Below are positions 8,374 to 17,529 of a stretch of DNA of 64,000 nucleotides, one piece after another. Under the pieces are notes generated by a model. That model had not been told where the DNA came from. It did no database searches and worked only from the letters and a program-made list of their open reading frames with translations. Both the position numbers and the translations under genes were made by a program. Position 1 is the first letter of the stretch; each line of letters starts with the position of its first letter. The stretch comes from an uncultured Shimia sp. (GTDB lineage Bacteria; Pseudomonadota; Alphaproteobacteria; Rhodobacterales; Rhodobacteraceae): positions 21,624 through 85,623 of the forward strand of contig CALCOY010000064.1 in NCBI GenBank assembly GCA_937897325.1, written 5' to 3'.

Positions 8374-9354
8374 ATGTTAATTGGTCAGGAATTTGGAGCG
8401 GATTCCCGGTCGCTCGATGTAGAGCTGGCCGCGTCCATCCTTCGGTGCAATTTGAGATCTGCCACAGGCGTAACCGAAGCTGAACAAAATGGGGCCCTGC
8501 AAGGCAGCCTGTTGGCGCATGAGGTTCTCCCGGGGCTGTTTTCGATCGGACAGCGATTAAGTTTCGCAACAAAGCATTCCTTAGAAAACGAGCTCGAAGG
8601 CGTCTTAAGCTGTTTCTTCACAGTATCTGGTCACCTCCCAGCGATCGAAGTCGGTAATCTTGCGCCAACGCAATTCAAAAATGGTCAAACGCTGACAGTA
8701 TGCGCGGACGGAGCCACGGATTGCAGATCGCATCTTGAAGAGGGACATCACGGAACATTTGTGGGTTTTATGATCACAAAACAGTGGTTGTCAGAGATAG
8801 ACGATGAGGACGTAAGCTTTAACGGCGTGAAGGCCCAGTTTTATAAAGGTTTGTCACAAGAAAAGGTCGTCAGTCTCCCCTCATTGGTGTCGCTCGGGGC
8901 TGAAATGCAGAACCCCTCGCTCACTGGTTATGCTAGGCAATTGTTCATTGAAGGGTGCACAATTGCTGCTGTTGCAGAGCTTGCTGCCTTTTTCTCAAAC
9001 ACAGATGGCCAACGGATTGGTCTGTCTGAACGAAACAGACAGCACGCGATGCAAGCCAAGGAAATCCTAGACGATCGTCTTGCAAATCCACCGTCCATGC
9101 AGGAGCTATGTTTCGAAATCGGCGCCAACCCAACGACGCTTGGAAAGAGCTTTCAGGCGGTCTTTGGTGACACAGTTTTTGGCTATTTGAAGCAACAGCA
9201 ACTTGAAGCAGCTAAGCTGTTGCTGTTGGAGACCGGGCTTCCAGTAGGTGACATTGCTGCGGCGATAGGGTTTTCCAACGCCGGTGCTTTCGCAACAGCC
9301 TTTCGAAGGAAGCACGGAGTGTCACCACTGTCGCTGCGACGTAAAGGCAAGTAG
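8374..9354 (+). CDS. AraC-family transcriptional regulator of siderophore uptake
   Basis: 326 residues from the ATG at 8374 (a TTG at 8329 is an alternative). The C-terminal about 100 residues form the double helix-turn-helix of AraC/XylS proteins (MQELCFEIGANPTTLGKSFQ, then VGDIAAAIGFSNAGAFATAF-type second helix, ending GVSPLSLR). The long N-terminal part resembles the ligand-sensing half of PchR/AlcR/YbtA-like regulators, which respond to a ferric siderophore and activate the receptor gene next door. The receptor, MFS and ABC genes follow on the same strand, the YbtA-type arrangement. Ligand identity is unknown. Confidence 0.85.
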   Translation: MLIGQEFGADSRSLDVELAASILRCNLRSATGVTEAEQNGALQGSLLAHEVLPGLFSIGQRLSFATKHSLENELEGVLSCFFTVSGHLPAIEVGNLAPTQFKNGQTLTVCADGATDCRSHLEEGHHGTFVGFMITKQWLSEIDDEDVSFNGVKAQFYKGLSQEKVVSLPSLVSLGAEMQNPSLTGYARQLFIEGCTIAAVAELAAFFSNTDGQRIGLSERNRQHAMQAKEILDDRLANPPSMQELCFEIGANPTTLGKSFQAVFGDTVFGYLKQQQLEAAKLLLLETGLPVGDIAAAIGFSNAGAFATAFRRKHGVSPLSLRRKGK

Positions 9355-9363
9355 AAATTTTGT

Positions 9364-9447
9364 CCGAAAAAGAAAAAGTTTAGCGCCGCGAACGCGCTAA
9401 CGCCGCCGGCATGTCATTAATCCGACGAAAACAGTAAGCTTTTTCGG
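9364..9447. promoter_or_regulatory. Symmetric control region of the receptor operon
   Basis: CCGAAAAAG (9364-9372) and CTTTTTCGG (9439-9447) form a perfect 9-base inverted pair 66 bases apart, the right arm ending nine bases before the receptor start. Between them TTAGCGC (9380-9386) and GCGCTAA (9394-9400) form a second perfect dyad with a 7-base spacer, and TCCGACGAAAAC (9421-9432) is a further partial copy of the outer arm. Plausible binding sites for the AraC-type regulator encoded immediately upstream. Confidence 0.5.
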
Positions 9448-9456
9448 GGACGGATA

Positions 9457-11628
9457 ATGGATAAGCACTTCGGCAGATTCCTTGTATGGATAGGGACAAT
9501 ATTGGCATCTGGGCCTGTTGTGGCTCAATCAACAAGCGAGTTGGCCGCAACTCAGCCCTTTGATCTGGGCACAATAATTCTGGAAGGTCGAAAGCGAGAG
9601 GAAGCTGTATTGGATGCGCCGGTGTCCGCTTCGATTGTGGACGGAGAGGACATTAGGCCTGGATCTGCAGACCCCAGCCGCGACATCGCACTACGCACGC
9701 CAAACTTCAATTTCATCGATTTTGGCTCACCCGGCTACAATTTCGCGGCGATAAGAGGCGTTGTCCCGCTTGGCACCCCTTTGAACAATCTCGACAATAC
9801 GATCGGCTACTCCACCAACGGGGTACCGACATCTGGATTGGGCTTTTCGTCTCTACCGCTGGATGTTGAGCGTGTTGAGGTCCTTAGGGGTCCTCAGGGA
9901 ACGCTCTTCGGTCGCAACGCTCTAGGTGGAGCGATCAATGTTGTGACGCGACAAGCGGATGGTGTTCGAGACGCCCGTCTCGGCATCGAGGTCGGTGACA
10001 ATGGAAATCGTGTTGTGGATTTTGCGGCAGGTGGTTGGCTAATTGATGACACTTTGGCAGGCCGGGTGGCGCTGCGTTACCAGACGATTGATGGAGATAT
10101 ACCAAACCCGTTAACTGCCAGTGAAATTGGCGATGCAGAAATCGCTGCAGCCCGAGTTTCACTTGGTTTCAACCCTAACTCTGACTTTCGCGCACAGCTA
10201 ACGTTTGGGTACGAGCAGGACGAGCGGGCGAACCCGCAATTTGTCCTCATTGAAAGCCCAGAGTTTCCAATTGCTGGCGATGCGTTTGAACCTTTGGAGC
10301 GGAGAGAGATCAGTCACGTATCCCTGAAGGTTGAGCGGGAGTTCGAAGCCTTCACATTCACATCGACAACTGGCTTTCAGGATATTGGTATTACAATTCG
10401 GAATGACAATACAGATTCCTTCTTATACTCAGCCTTTTTTGGCGACTTAGGGTTTCCCACACCGCCTTCAGCATTTGCCGATCCCTTAGCCGATACAACC
10501 GACCAATTTGAAGAGGAACAGATCTTCAGCCAAGAGTTTCGGCTTAACTCGACAGAAGGTAGCGCAATCGATTGGGTTGCGGGGCTTTCATACTTCCGAT
10601 CAGAGTATGATCAAGATCGCGTTCAGCAAGATACGAACTTCCCGAGCCTGAATGGCGTCTATGATACACAGATTGATAGTGAAACAATCGCGATTTTTGG
10701 CGATGTAACAGTCCCGATTGGAAGCCGGTGGAACGCCTCAGCGGGCTTGAGGCTTGCCCGAGACACACAGGACTTTGCGACGACATTCGTTTCGAACGGG
10801 TTTCCAGGAACCGTGCCATTCTTTTCGCAAACAGGCACCTTTGAAGATGATTATGTGACGGGTCGTCTTGCCGTCGACTATCAGTGGAGCGACGAAGTAT
10901 TGTCGTATGCTTCTATTACCCGCGGCTATGCGTCTGGCGGATTTGAGAGGTTCTCACTTGATGCTTCCAACGGCAGGCCAGCACCGCCATTCAGACCGTC
11001 TGAAATCACCACTTACGAAGTCGGCGCGAAGGCGCAATTTCTTGACGGCGATGTTGTATTGACCGGCGCTGCTTTCTTTAATGATGTGACAGACGGTCAA
11101 GCACTTGCCTTCGACCCGACCACTTTCGCCGTGTTTTTCGACAATCAGGACTACGAGAGTTACGGATTTGACATCGAATTGCAGGCCAAATTGTCATCCA
11201 GGCTCTTTTTGCGTGGCGCTGTCGGTCTCACAGAAACCGAGTTGGTCAATGTCGATCCGGCCAACGCGACAGGCGCATTAAATGGTAACGAGGTCCCAAA
11301 TTCACCCAATGTGACTGCAAGCCTTGGGCTGGAGTACATTCAACCCTTAACGCTTTTCGGCACCTCTGGAGATTTGTCATTCGCAGTTGATGTCTCGCAT
11401 GTGGGAAGTCGCAAAGCGGACATTGCGAATTCCACCGAGATTGACAGCTACACCTTGACCGATTTGCGGGTTGGCTGGAGCCGAGGGGACTTTGAAATTT
11501 ACGCCTATGGCCGCAACATTTTCGATGAACGTCCGGTTTATTTTGCCTCTGTGTTCTCGGCCAACGCGAATGCGGCAACGGTTGGACGTGGCAGTCAATT
11601 TGGTATCGGCGCAAATTGGCGTTTCTGA
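9457..11628 (+). CDS. TonB-dependent siderophore receptor (FyuA-like context)
   Basis: Outer-membrane beta-barrel receptor, 723 residues, importing a ferric chelate with energy from TonB. The N-terminal signal peptide runs to about residue 23 (ILASGPVVAQ). FDLGTIILEGRKRE follows as a TonB-box-like segment, then the plug domain (RVEVLRGPQGTLFGRNALGG near residues 140-160) and a barrel ending in aromatic F (GIGANWRF). There is no STN domain, so it does not signal to an anti-sigma factor; control is by the AraC regulator upstream. The ATG at 9457 follows GGGGACGG. The stop is 23 bases before the MFS start. Confidence 0.92.
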   Translation: MDKHFGRFLVWIGTILASGPVVAQSTSELAATQPFDLGTIILEGRKREEAVLDAPVSASIVDGEDIRPGSADPSRDIALRTPNFNFIDFGSPGYNFAAIRGVVPLGTPLNNLDNTIGYSTNGVPTSGLGFSSLPLDVERVEVLRGPQGTLFGRNALGGAINVVTRQADGVRDARLGIEVGDNGNRVVDFAAGGWLIDDTLAGRVALRYQTIDGDIPNPLTASEIGDAEIAAARVSLGFNPNSDFRAQLTFGYEQDERANPQFVLIESPEFPIAGDAFEPLERREISHVSLKVEREFEAFTFTSTTGFQDIGITIRNDNTDSFLYSAFFGDLGFPTPPSAFADPLADTTDQFEEEQIFSQEFRLNSTEGSAIDWVAGLSYFRSEYDQDRVQQDTNFPSLNGVYDTQIDSETIAIFGDVTVPIGSRWNASAGLRLARDTQDFATTFVSNGFPGTVPFFSQTGTFEDDYVTGRLAVDYQWSDEVLSYASITRGYASGGFERFSLDASNGRPAPPFRPSEITTYEVGAKAQFLDGDVVLTGAAFFNDVTDGQALAFDPTTFAVFFDNQDYESYGFDIELQAKLSSRLFLRGAVGLTETELVNVDPANATGALNGNEVPNSPNVTASLGLEYIQPLTLFGTSGDLSFAVDVSHVGSRKADIANSTEIDSYTLTDLRVGWSRGDFEIYAYGRNIFDERPVYFASVFSANANAATVGRGSQFGIGANWRF

Positions 11629-11651
11629 TTTCGAGCTCAAAGGCCGGAGAC

Positions 11652-12791
11652 ATGATCGGCGTTTCAGGCCTTAACGTAGTGCAAGGATTGCCGGGTTTCT
11701 TTTTTACGATTGCGATGCCTGCTGTTCTTAGAGAGCGTGGGGTCGGACTCGACGTCGTGTCGATCTCATACATTGTTTGGCTCCCGCTCGCGCTAAAATG
11801 GCTCTGGGCACCTGCCTTTGATCTTTACCCAAGTTTGAGGCTCTGGACGCTTAGGTTGGCACCCATGGCGATCGGCATAGTGTTCGCATTTCTGGCCATA
11901 TTCCGAATGGATGGTGATGTCTTGCCGATTATCGTTCTGGCGCTTGTGAGTTCTGCGATTGGGGCATCGCTACATGTGGCGGTATCGACTGAGGTCATTC
12001 TACGTTTTGAAGGGACCGCGAGAGCAAAGGCAAATGCAATTCAAGTCGGATCTTTGACGTTCGGCGCATTCCTCGGAAGCTCGGCACTTCTCTGGCTTGG
12101 TCAACACTTTGGCTGGACTGCGACGATTCTGTTGTCAGCTGGGTTTGTTGTGCTCACAGGCCTGACGGGATTTCTGCTTCGTCCGACATCAAGTTTTGCC
12201 GCGCCTGCTGCCGCATGCCAAGTGTCGTTTTTTCTGCCCAATAAACGTGTCTATGTGCTTATGACCTGCGCCGTCATCGCAGCGCTGAGTGATGGCTTCA
12301 TAGGCGTCTGGCTCATCGACAATGGAGAAAATGCTTTAGACGTGGCCTTGGCCCTTGGCTCAGTTGGAATGTTGATGATGATCCCAGCTGCGGCGCTCGC
12401 AGCGCGTATGGTGAAGTTGATGGGGTGCACGCAAACGCTCTTCATGTTGATGGCTGCTAAAGCCACGCTGTTGTTTGGTGCAGCTGCTCTGCCCTACCAC
12501 AGCGTTTCAGGCTTCACCCTCGCAGTTTTGATCTTTGGCTTATCAGGAGCAATTTTAACGGCATTTTGGCAGCTCTACATGGACGAAACTAACAGCGGGT
12601 CAGCGGCTAGTGGCTTTGCTTTCATCACCTCAGTTGAGGCAGGTCTGTTGATGCTGGGAGGCATTGCTGTTGGTCAACTCGGCGAAGCGACTGACGTGAG
12701 AGCGATTTTGCTATGCGCGATGGCAGGCTGCCTAGCCGCCAGCCTTCTCTCCTTGCGGATTGTGCCAAAGATATCGCGACAACTCAATTGA
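11652..12791 (+). CDS. MFS transporter, RhtX/FptX/YbtX type
   Basis: Inner-membrane transporter of about 379 residues with about 12 hydrophobic helices. The start MIGVSGLNVVQGLPGFFF and the following PAVLRERGVGLD match the siderophore-associated MFS branch (RhtX, FptX, YbtX), where a single permease moves a siderophore across the inner membrane or assists an ABC importer. The ATG at 11652 has CCGGAGAC directly upstream; a TTG at 11616 would overlap the receptor gene. It is coupled to the ABC gene downstream. Confidence 0.85.
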   Translation: MIGVSGLNVVQGLPGFFFTIAMPAVLRERGVGLDVVSISYIVWLPLALKWLWAPAFDLYPSLRLWTLRLAPMAIGIVFAFLAIFRMDGDVLPIIVLALVSSAIGASLHVAVSTEVILRFEGTARAKANAIQVGSLTFGAFLGSSALLWLGQHFGWTATILLSAGFVVLTGLTGFLLRPTSSFAAPAAACQVSFFLPNKRVYVLMTCAVIAALSDGFIGVWLIDNGENALDVALALGSVGMLMMIPAAALAARMVKLMGCTQTLFMLMAAKATLLFGAAALPYHSVSGFTLAVLIFGLSGAILTAFWQLYMDETNSGSAASGFAFITSVEAGLLMLGGIAVGQLGEATDVRAILLCAMAGCLAASLLSLRIVPKISRQLN

Positions 12792-15700
12792 CATATCTCA
12801 GTCGCCGTCAAACAGGCTTTCTTGCTCTAGCAACGTTTCTGTCGATTGCCGGTGCTGCTCTGGGGCTTACGCCCTTTGTTGCCGCGTACAACATTTCGCT
12901 TGGTTTCTCATCAGAGGATGCATCTGTCGCATCAGTCATCCAATGGTCAAGCGTCGCTGCGCTCGCCGTGGCAGTCAAATCCCTCTCTTTGGGTGCGGCA
13001 ACAACCCTATCGCATCGCGTCGCATTTCAGGTAATGAAACATCTGCGCATTCAACTCGCGCAAAAATTGGTTCACGCGCCTCTCGGTTTCGTACTGTCGA
13101 AGTCTGCGGCCGAAATTCAGAAGAATCTGGTCGAGGATGTAAACGAGTTAGAAGACGCCGTTGCGCACGCGGTGCCTGAATTAGCGGTGGCAGCGTCGAT
13201 CCCGATCATCTCAGCACTCTTGATTGCAGTGGTTGATATTCGGCTTGCGCTTGCATCCGTTCTATTTATTCCATTTTTGCTACTCGCTTATCGTGCAAGC
13301 ATTCGACAGGCGGCTGATCTCGCCGGACCATACGGGCAAGCAATGTCGCTACTTCAGGCGCAAGCGATCCAGTTTGTCAGAGGCATGCCGGTGCTGCGAA
13401 CCTTTTGGCACAGTGGAAAGCTCTTTGAAGGGTATGCTGAGGCCGTTGCCGGGGCTGAGCAAACTGGTAAGGCCTATGCCTCCGCAACCCTCTGGCCAAT
13501 GGCATTTTTCTATGCCGGCATACAATCCAACTTGCTCATCGTTCTTCCGTTAGGCTGGTATCTTCTGTCAAATGGTTCCGTGACGGTCAACGAGCTCGGT
13601 TTTGTTCTTCTTGTTGCATACGGTATGAACACTCCGCTTCTTCGTATCATCTTCACTGCCGGAACTTTCTTTCTGAAGCTGCGGACGACGAGCGAACGGC
13701 TGTCTGAGGTTTTGGAATGGCCCAGTCTCGTAGACGGACATGATAGTACTCTCCCAAGAAGTCACGCACTGATCTTCGACAACGTGAGTTTCTACGCCGG
13801 AGACCAGAGCATTCTGCAAAATGTGTCCTTCAAATTAACCGTCGGTTCGACGCTCGCATTAGTTGGAAAATCCGGCTCTGGAAAATCGACTATCGCAAAA
13901 CTGGCCCTTAGATTTGATGATCCCACGACGGGGCGAATTATGGTGGGTGATGTAGATGCAAAGACCATTCCCATCGCAGACCTTAATCAGTGTTTCAGCG
14001 CGGTTTTTCAGGACCCTTGGCTGGAAAACAAAACACTGCGTGAAAACATTATGCTTGGTCGAAAAGACGCCTCCCAAGAAGACGTGATGCGTGCAGCAAG
14101 AGCAGCCGGAGTACTGGATTTTGCACCCGATCTCGATGTGAATGTTGGTGAAGGAGGCCAAAGGCTTTCGGGCGGTGAGCGCCAAAGGGTGGCTATAGCA
14201 CGCGCCCTTCTCAAGGACGCCCCGATCCTAATCCTGGATGAGCCAACCGCGTCGCTTGACGGGGTGAATGAGGATGCCGTTCTCTCCAATCTGTTCGAGT
14301 ACGCGAAACGAAAAACTATCATTCTCATCTCACATCGCCTCAACACAGTAAAAACCTGCGATCAGATCGCCTTTCTTGAAAACGGATCGCTCAGCGCTCT
14401 TGGAACACATGACACCCTCTACGAGAAAAGTACTGGTTACCGTGAACTATGGACGCGATATGAGGCCGTTGAAGGGTGGCGCTTAAGACCTGGCGCACCC
14501 AAGACTATGCCCAAACATGTATCATTGGGCGAAAGCGCAATACACGAGCACGGGTTGCGTTCAAGTTTCATCGGGCTCGTGCGTGACGTAATCCCGTCCG
14601 ACATGTGGCAAACGCTCCAAAAGGCATTCGGATTTCTAGGGCTCCAAACACTCCTTTCTATCTGTCCTGTGATCATCGCTTTCGCGGCTCTCTATCCTTC
14701 CACGGTTTCGTCAATTGTTTCTCTGAGTTTAGTTTTTTTTGCGGTTTCACTTATTGCTATTCTTTGTCTACAGACGATCACGAACCGATTTGCCTACGCA
14801 AGTCTTTGGCATGTTCAAACCGGAACCGTTGCCTCTCTTCAGCGGCGCATTGCTTCACACCTTAGTCACGTTCCTGTCGGGTATTTTTCATCGAATGCAA
14901 CGGGTTCGACGGCGGCACTTGTTACGCGACACGCGGCAGGGATTGACTGTGTGACCCCTGCGACGCAGTTCACCCGCCTCATTGTCTGCACACTTGCCGT
15001 CTCAGTCATCCTGATCATCATAGACTGGCGCCTTGCTCTACTGGGATTTTCAACGCTCTCCTTGGCGATCTTGTTGATAATGTGGCGTGACAGTCAGAAT
15101 CGAGTATTCTTCGAAAAATTAAACGAAATCAATGACAAGCTTGCATCAAACGTCTTTTCTTTCGTCGAAGGCGTTCCAACGATGCGCACGTTCAACCTTC
15201 CAGAAGAGAGCATTTTGAAAATGACGGCAGGCTTTGAGCGGTGCGAGCAGGAAGCTAACATGGCCGTTAAAGCCCTCGTTCCAAGCCTTGCGATTGGATG
15301 GGCGTTTCTGGATTTAGCATTCTGTGCCGTCATCTGCCTTGCCGGCGTGCTTGCGGTCGCAGGCCAACTTGAGTCGCATCAGTTTTTCATATCGACGATA
15401 CTCGTTTTGGCTTTGTTTGCACCTTGGTCAGATCTGTTCGATTTAGCTTCTAGAATTCAGAGCATGCGCCGCTCAACCTTCCGCATTGCTAATTTGCTGA
15501 ACCAAAAAATGCTGGAAGAGCCGACATGCCCGTCAATACCTGAAGATGCCAGTATTGAGGTGAGAAACCTTTCGTTTTCATACGGGGGTCAATTGATCTT
15601 CCATGATTTCAGCGCGGCCTTCGCAGCTGGAAAGATCCACGCCATAGTTGGACCATCTGGTTCAGGAAAATCCACTCTCCTAGCTCTGATGGCACGCTTT

Positions 15701-16183
15701 TGGGATCCAGATGCCGGACAGATCATAATCGGTGGCGTTGATATGAAGAACATCCCCGGCCCTCAACGATCTCGAGTTTTGGCCGTTGTCCTGCAGGACA
15801 CGTTTCTTTTTGAGATGTCGATCGAAGACAACATCAAGATTGGCAAGCCCGATGCATCGCATGAAGAAGTTGTCGCGGTTGCCAAAGCAACACTCTGTCA
15901 TGACTTTGTTTCAGCACTGCCAGATGGCTATCAAACTCTGGTTGGTAACGAGACGCATTTTCTGTCTGGCGGAGAGAAACAGCGGATATCAATTGCAAGA
16001 GCCTTGTTGAAAGATGCGCCCATTGTGCTTTTAGATGAAGCCACTGCGTCTGTTGATCCGGACGGTGAATATGAAATCAGGCGATCGATAGCTGAACTAT
16101 GTGCGGGGAGAACTGTTATCCTGATTACGCACCGTCAAGAGACGCTGCGATCAGTTGATCAGATTGTAGAATTGCCAGTTTGA
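12713..16183 (+). CDS. Fused double ABC transporter (YbtP-YbtQ-like) for siderophore import
   Basis: One chain carries two complete half-transporters in the order TMD-NBD-TMD-NBD. The first NBD has Walker A VGKSGSGKST (near residue 384), signature LSGGERQR and Walker B ILILDEPTASLD. The second has [10 protein letters not shown] (near 980), LSGGEKQR and IVLLDEATASVD. In YbtPQ and IrtAB the two halves are separate proteins that import ferric siderophores with an exporter-type fold; here they are joined. Start is uncertain: ATG at 12713 gives 1156 residues and overlaps the MFS gene by 79 bases, while TTG at 12788 overlaps its stop codon (TTGA) and gives 1131 residues beginning TYLSRRQ. The second is attractive for translational coupling. 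A multidrug or peptide exporter is the alternative function, but context favours import. Confidence 0.85.
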   Translation: MRDGRLPSRQPSLLADCAKDIATTQLTYLSRRQTGFLALATFLSIAGAALGLTPFVAAYNISLGFSSEDASVASVIQWSSVAALAVAVKSLSLGAATTLSHRVAFQVMKHLRIQLAQKLVHAPLGFVLSKSAAEIQKNLVEDVNELEDAVAHAVPELAVAASIPIISALLIAVVDIRLALASVLFIPFLLLAYRASIRQAADLAGPYGQAMSLLQAQAIQFVRGMPVLRTFWHSGKLFEGYAEAVAGAEQTGKAYASATLWPMAFFYAGIQSNLLIVLPLGWYLLSNGSVTVNELGFVLLVAYGMNTPLLRIIFTAGTFFLKLRTTSERLSEVLEWPSLVDGHDSTLPRSHALIFDNVSFYAGDQSILQNVSFKLTVGSTLALVGKSGSGKSTIAKLALRFDDPTTGRIMVGDVDAKTIPIADLNQCFSAVFQDPWLENKTLRENIMLGRKDASQEDVMRAARAAGVLDFAPDLDVNVGEGGQRLSGGERQRVAIARALLKDAPILILDEPTASLDGVNEDAVLSNLFEYAKRKTIILISHRLNTVKTCDQIAFLENGSLSALGTHDTLYEKSTGYRELWTRYEAVEGWRLRPGAPKTMPKHVSLGESAIHEHGLRSSFIGLVRDVIPSDMWQTLQKAFGFLGLQTLLSICPVIIAFAALYPSTVSSIVSLSLVFFAVSLIAILCLQTITNRFAYASLWHVQTGTVASLQRRIASHLSHVPVGYFSSNATGSTAALVTRHAAGIDCVTPATQFTRLIVCTLAVSVILIIIDWRLALLGFSTLSLAILLIMWRDSQNRVFFEKLNEINDKLASNVFSFVEGVPTMRTFNLPEESILKMTAGFERCEQEANMAVKALVPSLAIGWAFLDLAFCAVICLAGVLAVAGQLESHQFFISTILVLALFAPWSDLFDLASRIQSMRRSTFRIANLLNQKMLEEPTCPSIPEDASIEVRNLSFSYGGQLIFHDFSAAFAAGKIHAIVGPSGSGKSTLLALMARFWDPDAGQIIIGGVDMKNIPGPQRSRVLAVVLQDTFLFEMSIEDNIKIGKPDASHEEVVAVAKATLCHDFVSALPDGYQTLVGNETHFLSGGEKQRISIARALLKDAPIVLLDEATASVDPDGEYEIRRSIAELCAGRTVILITHRQETLRSVDQIVELPV

Positions 16184-16517
16184 CATGGAATTCTTAGAGA
16201 GTGATGCTTCCGTTTCGACATCTCTGATCTCCTAATCGTCGAAGACCAGCAGACCGCAATTTTTGGCCTATGTCAGTGTCCGAATTTCGGGTGGTAGCTC
16301 AGCCTAAGTAGGTGACCTGCGTGAAATCCACCGTGATAATGAACGGCAGATCATAATGGGTCCCATTATCGTTACCGCCCTGCCCGCTTACAAGCTGCGC
16401 GTCACGGGTTACGATTTGGCGCTGTTCTGGATGGTCAAAAACGAATTCGGGAATTGGAGCTCTGGTTTACCCAATTGACAAGCGAACAAAGCCATTGTGA
16501 AACCGGATCAACGAAAC
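16184..16517. other. Intergenic with a 40-codon leftover frame
   Basis: About 330 bases after the iron-uptake cassette. A short plus-strand frame at about 16356-16478 (MGPIIVTALPAYKLRV ... NEFGNW) looks protein-like but has no recognised family and may be a remnant. Nothing else seen. Confidence 0.35.
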
Positions 16518-17096
16518 CTACACGCGGCGATAAATCGACATCGAAACTCCGTTCGCCAGCGCTTCGAATTTAGCCAGCGACATATGCAGTTGCTCGCGGG
16601 TGTCCTCAACCAGCCGCTTTCCCGACCCCAGAAACACAGGGAACGTCCAGATGCGGTATTCATCAATGAGATCATGCGCCAGAAGCGTTTGAATTAGGTT
16701 GGCGCTCCCATGAACTTGAAGAAGAGGACCGTCTTCTTCCTTCAAATCCTTTATCGCCGAGGCGATGTCGCCCGAAAGCAGTTTCGCGTTCGCCCAGTCC
16801 AGCTTTGGCGTGCCTCGGGAGGCTACATACTTGCGAGCAGCATTCATCATGTCCGCAGCGGGATCGTCTTGCACATTGGGCCAATGCGCCGCGAAGGCGT
16901 CGTAGGTCTTACGACCAAAGACTATGTCGTATGGTTGTGACATGGCCTCACGTCCGACATGGTCCATGACACCGGACCAAAATGGGGCGGCCCATCCTCC
17001 GTGTGGGAACCCGCCTGATGTGTCTTCGTCAGGCATGCTTGGTGATTGCACCACACCATCAATGGACTGAAACATCAGAATTGCGAGCTCTCTCAT
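16518..17096 (-). CDS. Dihydrofolate-reductase-fold protein (RibD C-terminal family)
   Basis: 192 residues of the YyaP/YwjB-like branch of the DHFR/RibD-C superfamily, presumed NADPH-dependent reductases of unknown substrate. Family marks are the start ELAILMFQSIDGVVQ, the central DIVFGRKTYDAFAAHWP, GPLLQVHGSANLIQTLL and the end RIWTFPVFLGSGKRL. It is divergent from an ArsR/SRPBCC pair, a common partnership, with a symmetric operator between them. Confidence 0.88.
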   Translation of the reverse strand: MRELAILMFQSIDGVVQSPSMPDEDTSGGFPHGGWAAPFWSGVMDHVGREAMSQPYDIVFGRKTYDAFAAHWPNVQDDPAADMMNAARKYVASRGTPKLDWANAKLLSGDIASAIKDLKEEDGPLLQVHGSANLIQTLLAHDLIDEYRIWTFPVFLGSGKRLVEDTREQLHMSLAKFEALANGVSMSIYRRV

Positions 17097-17157
17097 TGTC
17101 TTCCTTTCAATGCGGCTGACAGCCCCGTTCGAAGGCTTTTCAGCTCGCGAATCTTAT

Positions 17158-17178
17158 GTTACTACTTGGTAAAGTAAC
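17158..17178. promoter_or_regulatory. ArsR-type operator GTTACT-N9-AGTAAC
   Basis: A perfect 6-base inverted repeat in the 97-base space between the divergent DHFR-fold gene and the ArsR gene, 16 bases before the ArsR start. Position and symmetry fit a site where the adjacent ArsR-type repressor controls both directions. Confidence 0.55.
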
Positions 17179-17193
17179 CAATAGGTAAATAAT

Positions 17194-17529
17194 TTGTCAA
17201 CAGACCATCTGAGCCTTGCCTTATCTGCACTGGCCCACCCTGTAAGGCGGGACATCCTGGCAAACCTAATGTCAGGTGAGCGCACCGTAACTGAACTGGC
17301 AGACCCGTTCGACATGACAGGCCCGGCCATAACCAAGCATCTAAAAGTGCTTGAACGCGCCGGGCTCATCGAACGCTCTCGTGACGCGCAGCGGCGTCCG
17401 TGCAAGCTGCGCGCGGACCCTTTCAGGGAAATACAGGCCCTACTCAGAGTGTATCAGCCGTTCTGGGACGAAAGTTTTGAGAAGTTGGACATCCTTCTCG
17501 CCGAAGAGGACAATCGAGTTGAAGAGTGA
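17194..17529 (+). CDS. ArsR-family winged-helix regulator
   Basis: 111 residues from TTG at 17194. The HTH region shows LAHPVRRDILANLMSGERTVTELA, DMTGPAITKHLKVLERAGLIE and R-rich wing RDAQRRPCKL, typical of the ArsR subgroup paired with SRPBCC proteins. No metal-binding CxC pair is present, so a non-metal signal is likely. It overlaps the next gene by 11 bases. Confidence 0.85.
   Translation: MSTDHLSLALSALAHPVRRDILANLMSGERTVTELADPFDMTGPAITKHLKVLERAGLIERSRDAQRRPCKLRADPFREIQALLRVYQPFWDESFEKLDILLAEEDNRVEE

Noticed and set aside
9380..9400. Rho-independent terminator of the AraC gene
   Set aside because: No T run follows the hairpin on the plus strand, and it lies within a larger symmetric promoter region.
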